A DNA stretch of 5,796 nucleotides from an uncultured Clostridiaceae bacterium (GCA_958417695.1 CATZDQ010000106.1:1-5796); one strand, 5' to 3'; positions 1-5,796 are shown, counted from the first letter of the stretch. Numbers and translations: made by a program. Notes: generated from the sequence alone by a model not told the origin.

Positions 1-27
1 TTCAGCTGTTTTTATTTTCTATCGTAT

Positions 28-234
28 TTATATTCTTAATAAGGTAAAGTATTCAGTTAGACAATCTATCAATTCTACTTTTGTTTCAATTTGGTTAATC
101 TGTTGTCTTAATGTTGTTGCATCTGGTAAGTTTTTAATATAGGCACAAATATGCTTTCTAAGTTCTCTAATGCTTATTCTTTCTCCTTTTTCTTCTACTT
201 CCCACTCTATATGTTGCATTATTGTCTGTAATTT
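28..234 (-). pseudogene. dusB: Detached C-terminal helical domain of DusB
   Basis: These 68 codons continue the dusB frame directly after its TAA, with no frameshift (876 bases separate the two reading-frame ends, a multiple of three). The encoded segment includes EEKGERISIRELRKH and INQIE, which match the conserved C-terminal helical domain of DusB that holds the tRNA. Adding it to the upstream part gives about 326 codons, the normal family length. It ends in TAA at 28-30. An internal ATG at 219 has no Shine-Dalgarno sequence ahead of it, so separate translation looks unlikely. The segment is well conserved and has no further lesion, so the stop is either recent, a sequencing error or occasionally read through. 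Confidence 0.85.
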
Positions 235-1008
235 TTATTCTTTTGTAGGAATATACACCTCTTCTTCTTTTAAATATTGGATAATCTGCTTAAATAGCCA
301 TGGATTTCCTAGGCTTGCTCTACCACACATAATGCCATCACATCCCGTTTGTTCAAATATGCAGTAAGCATCTTCTTTTGTTTTAACATCTCCATTTCCG
401 ATGACTGGAATTTTTACATTCTCTTTTACCTGTTTGATAATTTTCCAATCTGCTTGTCCTGTATAGAATTCCTCTCTTGTTCTTCCATGTACAGTAATAG
501 CAGCTACACCTGCTTGTTCAAATCGTTTAGCAGCTTCTATAGCTACTATATGTTCTTTGTCCCAACCTTTCCTAATTTTAACTGTTACTGGTGTTTCTTT
601 AGCACCGGCTACTACTGCTTTTACGATTCTTTCTGCCAAATCTAAATCCAATAATAGTTTACTTCCATCGCCATTTTTAACCACCTTAGGAGCTGGACAT
701 CCCATATTGATATCAATGATATCGGCTATTTTAGCGACTTGTTTAGCAGCTTCATACATGGTATTTTCATCACTTCCAAAAATTTGCACTGCAATTGGTC
801 TTTTTTCTTCTTTGGTATCTAATAGAAACTTGGTTTTATCATCGTGGTAAAATAAGCCTTTGCTACTAACCATTTCTGTACAGACTAATCCTACTCCAAA
901 TTGTTTAACAATTCTTCTAAAAGCTTTATCGGTTACACCTGCCATTGGTGCTAATAAAATATTATTTTCTAAAACGACATTCCCTATTTTTAATTCTTTT
1001 AGAAACAT
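235..1008 (-). CDS. dusB: tRNA-dihydrouridine synthase DusB, cut short by an in-frame TAA
   Basis: Dus enzymes are FMN-dependent and reduce uridine to dihydrouridine in tRNA D-loops in the cytoplasm. The 257 visible residues cover the TIM-barrel catalytic domain. The N-terminal LAPMAGVTD motif is at about residues 19-27, NMGCPAPKV with the catalytic Cys104 is at 101-109, VHGRT is at 173-177, and the flavin-phosphate-binding GNGD and CGRA segments are at 204-207 and 228-231. I chose the ATG at 1008 because its product starts with the family's usual IGN..L.NN lead-in, and AAAGGA lies about 11 bases upstream. A longer TTG-started frame to 1095 would begin inside the rodA terminator. The family is usually about 320-330 residues long. 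Here TAA at 235-237 stops translation just before the C-terminal helical tRNA-binding domain, which continues in the same frame to position 28. The barrel may fold, but normal tRNA binding is doubtful. Confidence 0.9.
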   Translation of the reverse strand: MFLKELKIGNVVLENNILLAPMAGVTDKAFRRIVKQFGVGLVCTEMVSSKGLFYHDDKTKFLLDTKEEKRPIAVQIFGSDENTMYEAAKQVAKIADIIDINMGCPAPKVVKNGDGSKLLLDLDLAERIVKAVVAGAKETPVTVKIRKGWDKEHIVAIEAAKRFEQAGVAAITVHGRTREEFYTGQADWKIIKQVKENVKIPVIGNGDVKTKEDAYCIFEQTGCDGIMCGRASLGNPWLFKQIIQYLKEEEVYIPTKE

Positions 1009-1032
1009 ATCTTGTATTTTCCTTTCTCTACC

Positions 1033-1062
1033 ATTATCTAAGTAAGAAAAAGAAATTGCCAA
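1033..1062 (-). promoter_or_regulatory. Possible dusB promoter
   Basis: On the minus strand TTGGCA (1057-1062) is followed after 18 bases by GATAAT (1033-1038). Each differs from the sigma-A consensus at one base. The predicted start would leave a leader of under 20 bases that holds the AAAGGA ribosome site of dusB. The -35 box lies in the 3' arm of the rodA terminator, so termination and new initiation would share the same bases. This is a sequence match only. Read-through from rodA is the alternative. Confidence 0.35.
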
Positions 1063-1085
1063 AAAAGAGCGTCCCTTTTGGCAAT
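1040..1085 (-). terminator. Rho-independent terminator of the minD-minE-rodA operon
   Basis: A perfect 10-bp stem, ATTGCCAAAA (1076-1085 read on the minus strand) with TTTTGGCAAT (1055-1064), encloses an 11-base loop. A T-rich stretch of the pattern TTTCTTTTTCTT follows at about 1043-1054. It starts 10 bases after the rodA stop codon and lies before dusB, so it separates the two units. The T tract is interrupted by C, so termination may be incomplete. Confidence 0.75.
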
Positions 1086-1096
1086 CTTTTGGCAAT
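1075..1096 (-). repeat. Tandem 11-bp repeat duplicating the terminator's 5' arm
   Basis: The plus-strand unit CTTTTGGCAAT occurs at 1075-1085 and again, directly adjoining, at 1086-1096. On the minus strand this gives two copies of ATTGCCAAAA, and either can pair with the single TTTTGGCAAT arm at 1055-1064. The copy further from the loop overlaps the final base of the rodA stop codon. Confidence 0.85.
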
Positions 1097-2202
1097 TATT
1101 CTGCGAAAATCGCTTTTTGTCTTCTTCCACTAATATTTAATAGTAGTGCAATTAATATTAAGTTTGTTAATAAAGAGCTTCCTCCATAACTAACAAATGG
1201 TAGTGGTACTCCTGTAATTGGTAGTAATCCAATCGTCATACCTATGTTTTCTACCATATGAAATAAGAATATGCCTGCAATACCTGCTGCTATATACGAA
1301 CCCAAGTCATCTTTTGCAGTTTTGGCTACATAGATGGCTTTCGTAATTAGAATAACATATGCTACGACAATTCCTGCTGTTACTACAAATCCCATTTCTT
1401 CTCCAATAACGGAGAAGATAAAGTCGGTTGTTTTAGGATATAAGAATCCTAGTTGTGTTTGGTTTCCTTTTAATATTCCCATTCCTAATAACTGTCCTGA
1501 ACCAATAGCTAATTTAGATTGAATAACATTATATCCAGAACCTCTTGGATCTAGGTTGGGATTTAAAAATACGTCTATTCTAGTTTTGGCATGGTCTGGT
1601 AAGATAAAGAAATATAGTAATGGTAGGGCTATGGCTACTAGTAATATAGCACCTACTATATATCTTTTCTTAATACCTGCTACAAATAAAATACAAACGG
1701 TTGCTACTAAAAAGGCAAGTGCTGTTCCATAGTCTGGTTGTTTAATGATTAATAATACTGGTACCGCTACAATGGATAAAGCTAGTAACAACTTTAAAGG
1801 CTTACTAATCTCATCTCTTCCTCGTTGTTGTATTTTATTAACCACCATGGCAAAGAGTAAGATAACAAAGATTTTGGCAAACTCAGAAGGTTGGAATGTG
1901 AAAGGTCCTATTTCAAACCAACTAGTTGCTCCATTTACTGATTTCGTAAATAGTACCGCTACTAATAATGCCAAAATGATGCCATATAGTACTGGAGATA
2001 TTTTGGCTATGATATCGTAATCGATACAAATAATGACTATCACTATAGGGATGCTAATACATAGCCACATAATTTGTTTTTTTAATTCTTCATGTTCTGT
2101 ATTTTGTGTGGCTGAAAATAAAGCTACCATTCCCACGGCAATTAGTAGAATGGTACATAATAGGATGCTCCACTCTATATTTTTTAAGATTTTTTTTCTC
2201 AT
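1096..2202 (-). CDS. rodA: SEDS-family peptidoglycan glycosyltransferase RodA
   Basis: RodA polymerises lipid II into glycan strands during cell elongation, working in the membrane with a class B penicillin-binding protein. The 368-residue product has about ten hydrophobic segments and the SEDS signatures. These are GATSWFEIGPFTFQPSEFAK at 91-110 (Trp95 matches the essential Trp of the first large loop), KQPDYGTAL at 154-162, SGYNVIQSKLAIGSG at 222-236, TTDFIFSVIGEEMGF at 258-272 and GVPLPFVSYGGSS at 331-343. Asp260 aligns with the proposed catalytic aspartate of RodA and FtsW. The length is normal. The ATG shares one base with the minE stop (TAATG), and AGAGG lies 7 bases ahead inside minE, so translation is probably coupled. 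The min neighbourhood, common beside rodA in Clostridia, favours RodA over FtsW, but sequence alone does not settle this. A terminator follows directly. Confidence 0.93.
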   Translation of the reverse strand: MRKKILKNIEWSILLCTILLIAVGMVALFSATQNTEHEELKKQIMWLCISIPIVIVIICIDYDIIAKISPVLYGIILALLVAVLFTKSVNGATSWFEIGPFTFQPSEFAKIFVILLFAMVVNKIQQRGRDEISKPLKLLLALSIVAVPVLLIIKQPDYGTALAFLVATVCILFVAGIKKRYIVGAILLVAIALPLLYFFILPDHAKTRIDVFLNPNLDPRGSGYNVIQSKLAIGSGQLLGMGILKGNQTQLGFLYPKTTDFIFSVIGEEMGFVVTAGIVVAYVILITKAIYVAKTAKDDLGSYIAAGIAGIFLFHMVENIGMTIGLLPITGVPLPFVSYGGSSLLTNLILIALLLNISGRRQKAIFAE

Positions 2203-2774
2203 TATTTAACCTCTATTTTATTGGCACTTTCCTCTGTTTGTTCCGGATTTTGTGTAGGAGGCTCTTCTACTTTTTCTTCTGCCTCTTTTTCTGATAGGGT
2301 TTCTTCTTGTGCTTCTATCTTTTCCTCTTCTGGTTTTATAACTTGTTCTACAACATCTTGTTCTATCATTTCTTCTTTTTTGGTTTCTTCTGTACTAGTT
2401 TTGGTTTGGTTATCTTCTATTTTTGATTCGTCTTTTGGTAAATGATTGGTTTCTTGTTCTTTTGCAACATTTATTTTTCTAGATTCGTCTTTAATGCTAA
2501 CAATAGGAATATTGGCATATAAAGCTGGTGCACCAGTTGTACCATCGCTGTTCATCTTATTGGTAAGTTTTACATCAATAGCACTTTCATCTACATCTAT
2601 ATATTTTTTGATAACTTCTATAATTTCTTGCTTCATTAGCTCTAGAAAGTCAGCAGAAACATTGGCTCTGTCTTGCATTAGAACTAAATGCAATCTTTCT
2701 TTTGCTGTATCTTTTGAGTCCACGTTTTTCTCCTTTGTAAATTTCTTAAAAAATTTGATAATGTTATCGAACAT
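2202..2774 (-). CDS. minE: Cell division topological specificity factor MinE with acidic C-terminal tail
   Basis: MinE stimulates the MinD ATPase and drives MinD off the membrane, which sets the position of the division inhibitor. Residues 1-12 form an amphipathic membrane-targeting stretch. Residues 24-46 (AKERLHLVLMQDRANVSADF) are the MinD-contact region, and 47-92 form the topological specificity domain, ending in the usual ANIP strand. Family members are normally about 80-100 residues, but this one has 190. The extra part from about 96 onward is low-complexity and highly charged, with about 26 Glu and 12 Lys in the last 90 residues plus many Gln and Thr, and is probably disordered. GGAGG lies 7 bases before the ATG, and minD ends 30 bases upstream. 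The tail has no frame break and runs straight to the rodA start, so it looks genuine. Confidence 0.92.
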   Translation of the reverse strand: MFDNIIKFFKKFTKEKNVDSKDTAKERLHLVLMQDRANVSADFLELMKQEIIEVIKKYIDVDESAIDVKLTNKMNSDGTTGAPALYANIPIVSIKDESRKINVAKEQETNHLPKDESKIEDNQTKTSTEETKKEEMIEQDVVEQVIKPEEEKIEAQEETLSEKEAEEKVEEPPTQNPEQTEESANKIEVK

Positions 2775-2804
2775 CCTATTTCCTCCACTCCTATTAATTT
2801 TTGC

Positions 2805-3599
2805 CTACTTTTTAGAGAAAATTCTTTTTATTGCCTCCATAAATCCTTTTTCTCTTCCTGGAATGGAAACTTCTACATTCTCTCCTAATATCCTTCTTGC
2901 AATTTCCATATAAGATTTTCCAGAAGGTGCTTTATGATTCGATACGACTGGTTCTCCTTTATTGGTCTGGGTAATAATATATTCATCATCTGGTACTACT
3001 CCAATTAAGTCAATCGATAATAAGTCTACGATATCTTCTACATCCATCATTTCGCCTTTTTTTACCATATTCGGACGTAATCTATTAACGACTAATTCTG
3101 GGTTTTTGATATCAGAAGATTCTAATAATCCTATAATTCTATCGGCATCTCTTATAGCAGATATTTCGGCTGTAGTAACTACAATTGCTCTATCTGCTCC
3201 AGCAATAGCATTTTTAAATCCTTGTTCAATTCCTGCTGGACAATCTATTAAGATATAGTCAAATTCTTCTTTTAGTTTATCGATTAATGCTCTCATTTGT
3301 TCTTCATTTACTGCACTTTTATCTCTTGTTTGCGCTGCTGGAAGTAAGAAAAGTTCATTAAAACGTTTGTCTTTAATTAACGCTTGTCTTAATTTGCATT
3401 TTTCTTCTACAACATCTACTATGTCATAAACGATTCTGTTTTCTAGTCCCATAACAACATCTAGGTTACGAAGTCCAATGTCTGTATCTACTAACGCTAC
3501 TTTTTTTCCTCTTAACGCTAGTGCAGAACCTAAATTGGCTGTTGTTGTTGTTTTTCCAACGCCACCTTTTCCAGATGTTATAACAATAACCTCTCCCAT
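2805..3599 (-). CDS. minD: Septum site-determining ATPase MinD
   Basis: MinD is a ParA/MinD-type ATPase that dimerises on the membrane when bound to ATP and recruits MinC and MinE. The 264-residue product has the deviant Walker A motif SGKGGVGKTTTT at 9-20 with the signature Lys11, the switch DTDIGLRNLD at 38-47, Walker B ILIDCPAGIE at 116-125 (Asp119), and a C-terminal amphipathic membrane-targeting helix GFMEAIKRIFSKK at 252-264. The length is typical. I chose the ATG at 3599 because AAGGAGG lies 7 bases upstream and the protein then begins in the family manner. An ATG at 3635 would add 12 residues, place that ribosome site inside the gene, and has no good site of its own. No minC lies upstream in this window. 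The gene heads the minD-minE-rodA operon and ends with TAG. Confidence 0.95.
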   Translation of the reverse strand: MGEVIVITSGKGGVGKTTTTANLGSALALRGKKVALVDTDIGLRNLDVVMGLENRIVYDIVDVVEEKCKLRQALIKDKRFNELFLLPAAQTRDKSAVNEEQMRALIDKLKEEFDYILIDCPAGIEQGFKNAIAGADRAIVVTTAEISAIRDADRIIGLLESSDIKNPELVVNRLRPNMVKKGEMMDVEDIVDLLSIDLIGVVPDDEYIITQTNKGEPVVSNHKAPSGKSYMEIARRILGENVEVSIPGREKGFMEAIKRIFSKK

Positions 3600-3606
3600 A
3601 TTTTTT

Positions 3607-3613
3607 CCTCCTT
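3607..3613 (-). promoter_or_regulatory. Ribosome binding site that fixes the minD start
   Basis: On the minus strand AAGGAGG lies 7 bases before the ATG at 3599. This near-perfect anti-16S match decides between that start and the in-frame ATG at 3635. Confidence 0.85.
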
Positions 3614-3670
3614 GAACTTTTACGTCCATTTTCATTTTTCTTTATAAAAATGCATATTTTTAATACAACT

Positions 3671-3699
3671 ATCATATACGCAAATTGTTAAAAAGTCAA
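3671..3699 (-). promoter_or_regulatory. Sigma-A type promoter of the minD-minE-rodA operon
   Basis: The minus strand shows TTGACT (3694-3699), a 17-base spacer and TATGAT (3671-3676). Each box is one base from consensus and the spacing is optimal. Transcription would begin near 3664, giving a leader of about 65 bases before minD. The promoter sits between the terminator of the upstream gene and minD, as expected for the head of an operon. Confidence 0.75.
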
Positions 3700-3710
3700 T
3701 GTATATACAT
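3699..3710. repeat. 12-bp perfect palindrome abutting the minD -35 box
   Basis: ATGTATATACAT is its own reverse complement and overlaps the first base of the -35 box. Its position would suit an operator or an upstream promoter element. However, AT-rich palindromes of this size can arise by chance, and no regulator is identified. Confidence 0.35.
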
Positions 3711-3740
3711 AAAAAAAGTACAAATCTCTTGTACTTTTTT
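3711..3740 (-). terminator. Terminator of the surface-protein gene, possibly bidirectional
   Basis: A perfect 12-bp stem pairs AAAAAAGTACAA (3712-3723) with TTGTACTTTTTT (3729-3740) around a 5-base loop. On the minus strand it ends in a run of seven T (3717-3711), about 56 bases after the TAG of the gene at 3796. The plus strand also has a T run, so it could work both ways. It insulates the minD promoter from upstream transcription. Confidence 0.8.
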
Positions 3741-3795
3741 CTTCCATTTTTATCCTATTTGGTTCTTTTTATATTTCTTTTTGTTATCTTCTTTA

Positions 3796-4848
3796 CTAAG
3801 AAATTTCTGTTACTTGCACACTTTTTGTAGCGGTATTTCCTTTTTTATCTACAATGGTGAATATATAGGTTCCATTTTGGCTAACCGTATAAGTTGCACG
3901 CTTATTACCAGCTGCTCTATATACCACCGCTGCTGCTTCTTGCTCTCTTCCCATATACGCACCTTGTATATGAATCCAGTTGGTACCTGCGCTATTTCTC
4001 CAATAACCCATACTGTCATATGTGCTTCCGTTAGCTGTGGCTGTATACCATTTTTCTACTTCTGACCTGAATTTAATTAATTGTAAAGAATCATTTTCGG
4101 AATACGTATTCTTCATTTGATTGGTTACTTCATTATTTAATATTTTAGTTGTCGTTACTGGTCCTTGAAAAGTAGTACTAGAAGAAATAATGTCTAAAGA
4201 ACTTGCATTATCATTACCGTTGGTTATGATGTTTTTACCACCTGCATAAATTTTATTAATGTCTGTAGCTCTAGCCGTTGCCCATACATTGGAATGACTA
4301 ATGACAACATCATAATCACTAGCAATAATTTGGTCTGCTGTTAAGGTATTGTTATAAGTTACATTGGCAAAATAGGGTGCTAAATAATCTTTAAAGGTTT
4401 TTGCATAATCTTTTTCTTCAAATCTATCTTCCATAATCAGGATTTTCGTAGAGGTATCTCTTCCATTGCTATAGGTACTTGCTAAACTTTTTCTGGTTCC
4501 ATCTGGTAAAACGACATAATCTACACCTGAGCTAAAGTCTTCACAGTTGACTACTAATTGTACAGATTTTTTATCTGAAGATGCGATTTTTTGTATATAG
4601 GCATTTGGTTCTACGGTGTCATTTTGTGCTATTTGTGTATAAATGCTTTCCACTTTATCTACATCACTACCATACACTTGTTGTATACGTATATCACTTT
4701 CTAACTGTGCTTTTCTTAAGTTGGTTGCTGACATATAAGCGCCCATTAAAATTACCACAAAGAAAAATATAGTAACGACAACAAAGGTTGCAATTGCTCC
4801 GGTCTCTTCTTTTATCTTAAGCTTTTGTATATTTTTATTTTTTCTCAT
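3796..4848 (-). CDS. Membrane-anchored surface protein with Rossmann-like and Ig-like parts
   Basis: I do not recognise a named family; the function is unknown. The 350-residue product starts with a basic stretch (1-13), then EETGAIATF and a single hydrophobic segment at 18-38. This resembles a TadE or pilin-like N-terminus but lacks a classical prepilin Glu at +5. A heptad-like stretch follows at about 43-72 and could be a coiled coil. Residues 96-120 (VQLVVNCEDFSSGVDYVVLPDGTRKS) look like the first half of a bacterial Ig-like domain, and 318-348 (ATYTVSQNGTYIF, then DKKGNTATKSVQV) look like its second half. Between them, about 134-316 shows alternating strands and helices: TKILIMED, then DYDVVISHS, then AGGKNIITNGND. 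This suggests a Rossmann or ThuA/glutamine-amidotransferase-like fold without a visible nucleophilic Cys. AGAAGG lies 6 bases before the ATG. The gene appears to be a unit on its own, with a predicted promoter upstream and a terminator downstream. Most of the protein should be extracellular. Confidence 0.75.
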   Translation of the reverse strand: MRKNKNIQKLKIKEETGAIATFVVVTIFFFVVILMGAYMSATNLRKAQLESDIRIQQVYGSDVDKVESIYTQIAQNDTVEPNAYIQKIASSDKKSVQLVVNCEDFSSGVDYVVLPDGTRKSLASTYSNGRDTSTKILIMEDRFEEKDYAKTFKDYLAPYFANVTYNNTLTADQIIASDYDVVISHSNVWATARATDINKIYAGGKNIITNGNDNASSLDIISSSTTFQGPVTTTKILNNEVTNQMKNTYSENDSLQLIKFRSEVEKWYTATANGSTYDSMGYWRNSAGTNWIHIQGAYMGREQEAAAVVYRAAGNKRATYTVSQNGTYIFTIVDKKGNTATKSVQVTEIS

Positions 4849-4884
4849 TTTTTACCTTCTTCTTCAAGAATTCTTTTTTTCTTT

Positions 4885-4913
4885 ATTTTACCTTACCCTA
4901 TTTGTATTTTCAA
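4885..4913 (-). promoter_or_regulatory. Predicted promoter of the surface-protein gene
   Basis: TTGAAA (4908-4913) and TAAAAT (4885-4890) on the minus strand are separated by 17 bases. Each differs from consensus at one position. The -35 box overlaps the stop codon of the cca fragment, and the predicted start leaves a leader of about 30 bases with the AGAAGG ribosome site. No hairpin terminator lies between the two genes, so some read-through is also possible. Confidence 0.55.
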
Positions 4914-5659
4914 GTTTTTTGTCTAAATTTCTCTTGATTGTTTTTTACCCATGCTATTCTTTCTTGTCTAATTCTTTCTTTTAGTCCTTCTGCTGGCTCT
5001 AATTGGTATTTTTCCATGACAGATTTTCCCGTAACTTGGCTTAAACATGCTTTTCCCATTTCTACAAAATAAATCGTTTTTGGAAATTCTCCTTCTCGTT
5101 TTTTATCACATAATACCACTATTTTCATTCCTTCTAAACCTAACGCTGATTTTTGTATATTGGTTATAAAGTCGACTTGTTTAGCTGGTGTCATTTTTTC
5201 AAAAATACCACCTTTCATATGATATTTAGCAGCTACTTTTCCACACTTTGTCCATCTGTTGGGGATAACTAATCTTTTGGCCAAGTTTCCTACTAGACTA
5301 ACTCCTTTTTCATCATGTCCATAATGATGGGGCTGCATTTCTTTTGGCGTTATACCTTTTCCTAAATCATGTACTAAACAGGCAAAACGAGTTGGCAAGT
5401 CTTCCGTTAAGAATACGCTATTGTCTACCACTTGTAAAGTATGTTGATAACTATCTCCTTCTGGATGATATTTTACTGGTTGCAAACTGCCTATTAAATC
5501 ATAGATTTCTTTAAAATGTACTTCTAATACCTCTGCTTTTCGTAGAACTTCAAAAAAGATAGATGGCTTTTTGGTTGCTAATGCTTTTCTAAATTCTACA
5601 AAAACACGTTCTGGCGATAAGCTACTTAATTCTGATTTTAACATTTTCATATATTGCAC
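4910..5659 (-). CDS. cca: CCA tRNA nucleotidyltransferase, C-terminal HD-domain part only
   Basis: The bacterial cca product adds or repairs the 3' CCA of tRNA; its C-terminal HD domain acts as a phosphohydrolase. Only that C-terminal part is present. LSPERVFVEFRKAL at 14-27 and FFEVLRKAEVL at 35-45 match the family's linker helices. HPEGDSYQHTL (65-75), LVHDLGKGITP (95-105, with His97-Asp98) and HHYGHDEKG (111-119) are HD metal-site motifs. The N-terminal nucleotidyltransferase head (GGxxRD and the D.D metal site), normally about 150-200 residues, is absent. The GTG at 5659 is only the first available start. Family similarity seems to run on through KKETVQYM to about 5674, and the frame stays open to a TAA at 5693-5695, beyond which the DNA belongs to an unrelated plus-strand gene. 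I read this as a gene cut at a breakpoint, not a free-standing HD protein. It ends in TGA. Confidence 0.8.
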   Translation of the reverse strand: MQYMKMLKSELSSLSPERVFVEFRKALATKKPSIFFEVLRKAEVLEVHFKEIYDLIGSLQPVKYHPEGDSYQHTLQVVDNSVFLTEDLPTRFACLVHDLGKGITPKEMQPHHYGHDEKGVSLVGNLAKRLVIPNRWTKCGKVAAKYHMKGGIFEKMTPAKQVDFITNIQKSALGLEGMKIVVLCDKKREGEFPKTIYFVEMGKACLSQVTGKSVMEKYQLEPAEGLKERIRQERIAWVKNNQEKFRQKT

Positions 5660-5667
5660 TGTTTTTT

Positions 5668-5686
5668 CTTTCTTTCGCGGCTCCTG
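5668..5686. other. Junction between two unrelated sequences
   Basis: To the left, minus-strand cca similarity stops here without its N-terminal domain. To the right, plus-strand DUF1538-like coding starts here without its N-terminal part. Composition changes at the same place: the last 117 bases are 51% G+C, against about one third in the cca part. A chimeric assembly or cloning join is the simplest reading; a natural rearrangement is the alternative. The exact base cannot be fixed by eye. Confidence 0.7.
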
Positions 5687-5796
5687 CTGATTTTATTGCA
5701 GTCGCATTTGACTCCGGCGGCGTGACGACAGGTCCCATGACAGTTCCCTTTATTATGGCGATCGGTGTTGGTCTCTCCGCAACCAGAAACGATAAA
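5680..5796 (+). CDS. Fragment of a DUF1538 family membrane protein
   Basis: The plus-strand frame starting at 5680 is open for 39 codons to the window edge. It includes the run AFDSGGVTTGPMTVPFIMA (about codons 9-27), which I recognise as the conserved glycine-rich core of DUF1538 proteins. These are multi-pass bacterial membrane proteins thought to be transporter-like; their function is not established. There is no start codon or ribosome site, and the frame continues leftward only into cca sequence, so the 5' end is missing. Codons such as GGC, GCG, CCC, TCC and CTC are frequent, unlike the AT-rich genes elsewhere in the window, which suggests another genome or a different genomic region. 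Confidence 0.7.

Noticed and set aside
28..219. A separate 63-residue gene after dusB
   Set aside because: It is in the same frame as dusB, matches the DusB C-terminal domain, and its ATG has no ribosome site.
235..237. Stop-codon reassignment or pyrrolysine-type recoding at the dusB stop
   Set aside because: The codon is TAA, which also ends minE and rodA normally. TAG ends minD and the surface-protein gene, and TGA ends the cca part. No recoding element is visible.
1009..1095. N-terminal extension of dusB from a TTG at 1095
   Set aside because: The extra 29 residues would be encoded by the rodA terminator and the dusB leader, and match nothing expected at a DusB N-terminus. The ATG at 1008 has a ribosome site.
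2446..2913. 155-codon plus-strand open frame opposite minE and minD
   Set aside because: It lies antisense to two well-supported genes, is rich in Ser, Phe and Leu as expected from the reverse of Glu/Lys-rich coding, and crosses the gap between minE and minD.
3600..3635. 12-residue N-terminal extension of MinD from the ATG at 3635
   Set aside because: The extension contains the strong AAGGAGG site of the ATG at 3599 and has no good ribosome site of its own.
3685..4065. 126-codon plus-strand open frame opposite the surface-protein gene
   Set aside because: It starts inside the terminator region, has many Cys, Ser and Phe with no recognisable motif, and is antisense to a gene with a clear ribosome site and membrane segment.
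4866..4875. 10-bp palindrome AAGAATTCTT before the surface-protein gene
   Set aside because: It is short and AT-rich, has no extended stem or T tract, and is likely a chance feature.

Overview
The window looks like a contig end from a low-G+C Firmicute, most likely an uncultured gut Clostridium-type bacterium (inference). The main body is AT-rich; a sampled 60-base line at 5161 is 32% G+C. Every complete gene lies on the minus strand, has a purine-rich Shine-Dalgarno site and resembles clostridial families. TAA, TAG and TGA are all used as normal gene ends, so there is no sign of stop-codon reassignment.

Reading in the direction of transcription (right to left): (1) 5796-5680 is a G+C-richer (about 51%) plus-strand fragment of a DUF1538 membrane protein. 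It joins, head to head, the HD domain of a CCA-adding tRNA nucleotidyltransferase (4910-5659, minus). Both genes lose their 5' portions at the same place (about 5668-5686), which points to a chimeric join or a rearrangement breakpoint. (2) 3796-4848 encodes a membrane-anchored surface protein with its own predicted promoter and terminator. Its sequence suggests a Rossmann-like module inserted into a bacterial Ig-like domain. (3) 1096-3599 is a cell-division and cell-shape operon, minD-minE-rodA. It starts from a strong-looking promoter (TTGACT-17-TATGAT) and ends at a hairpin terminator. No minC precedes minD, and MinE carries an unusual acidic tail of about 95 residues. (4) 28-1008 is dusB (tRNA-dihydrouridine synthase), full length in homology but cut by one in-frame TAA at 235-237.

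MinD and MinE position the division site, and RodA polymerises peptidoglycan glycan strands for elongation, so the central operon couples septum placement to wall growth. Cca and DusB are both tRNA maturation enzymes; here one is truncated at the join and the other carries a nonsense codon.

The points most worth a second look are the double-truncation junction, the nonsense codon in dusB, the split Ig-like surface protein, the tailed MinE, and the terminator with duplicated arms behind rodA. I see no CRISPR array, insertion sequence, tRNA or rRNA. The first 27 bases hold no recognisable gene.
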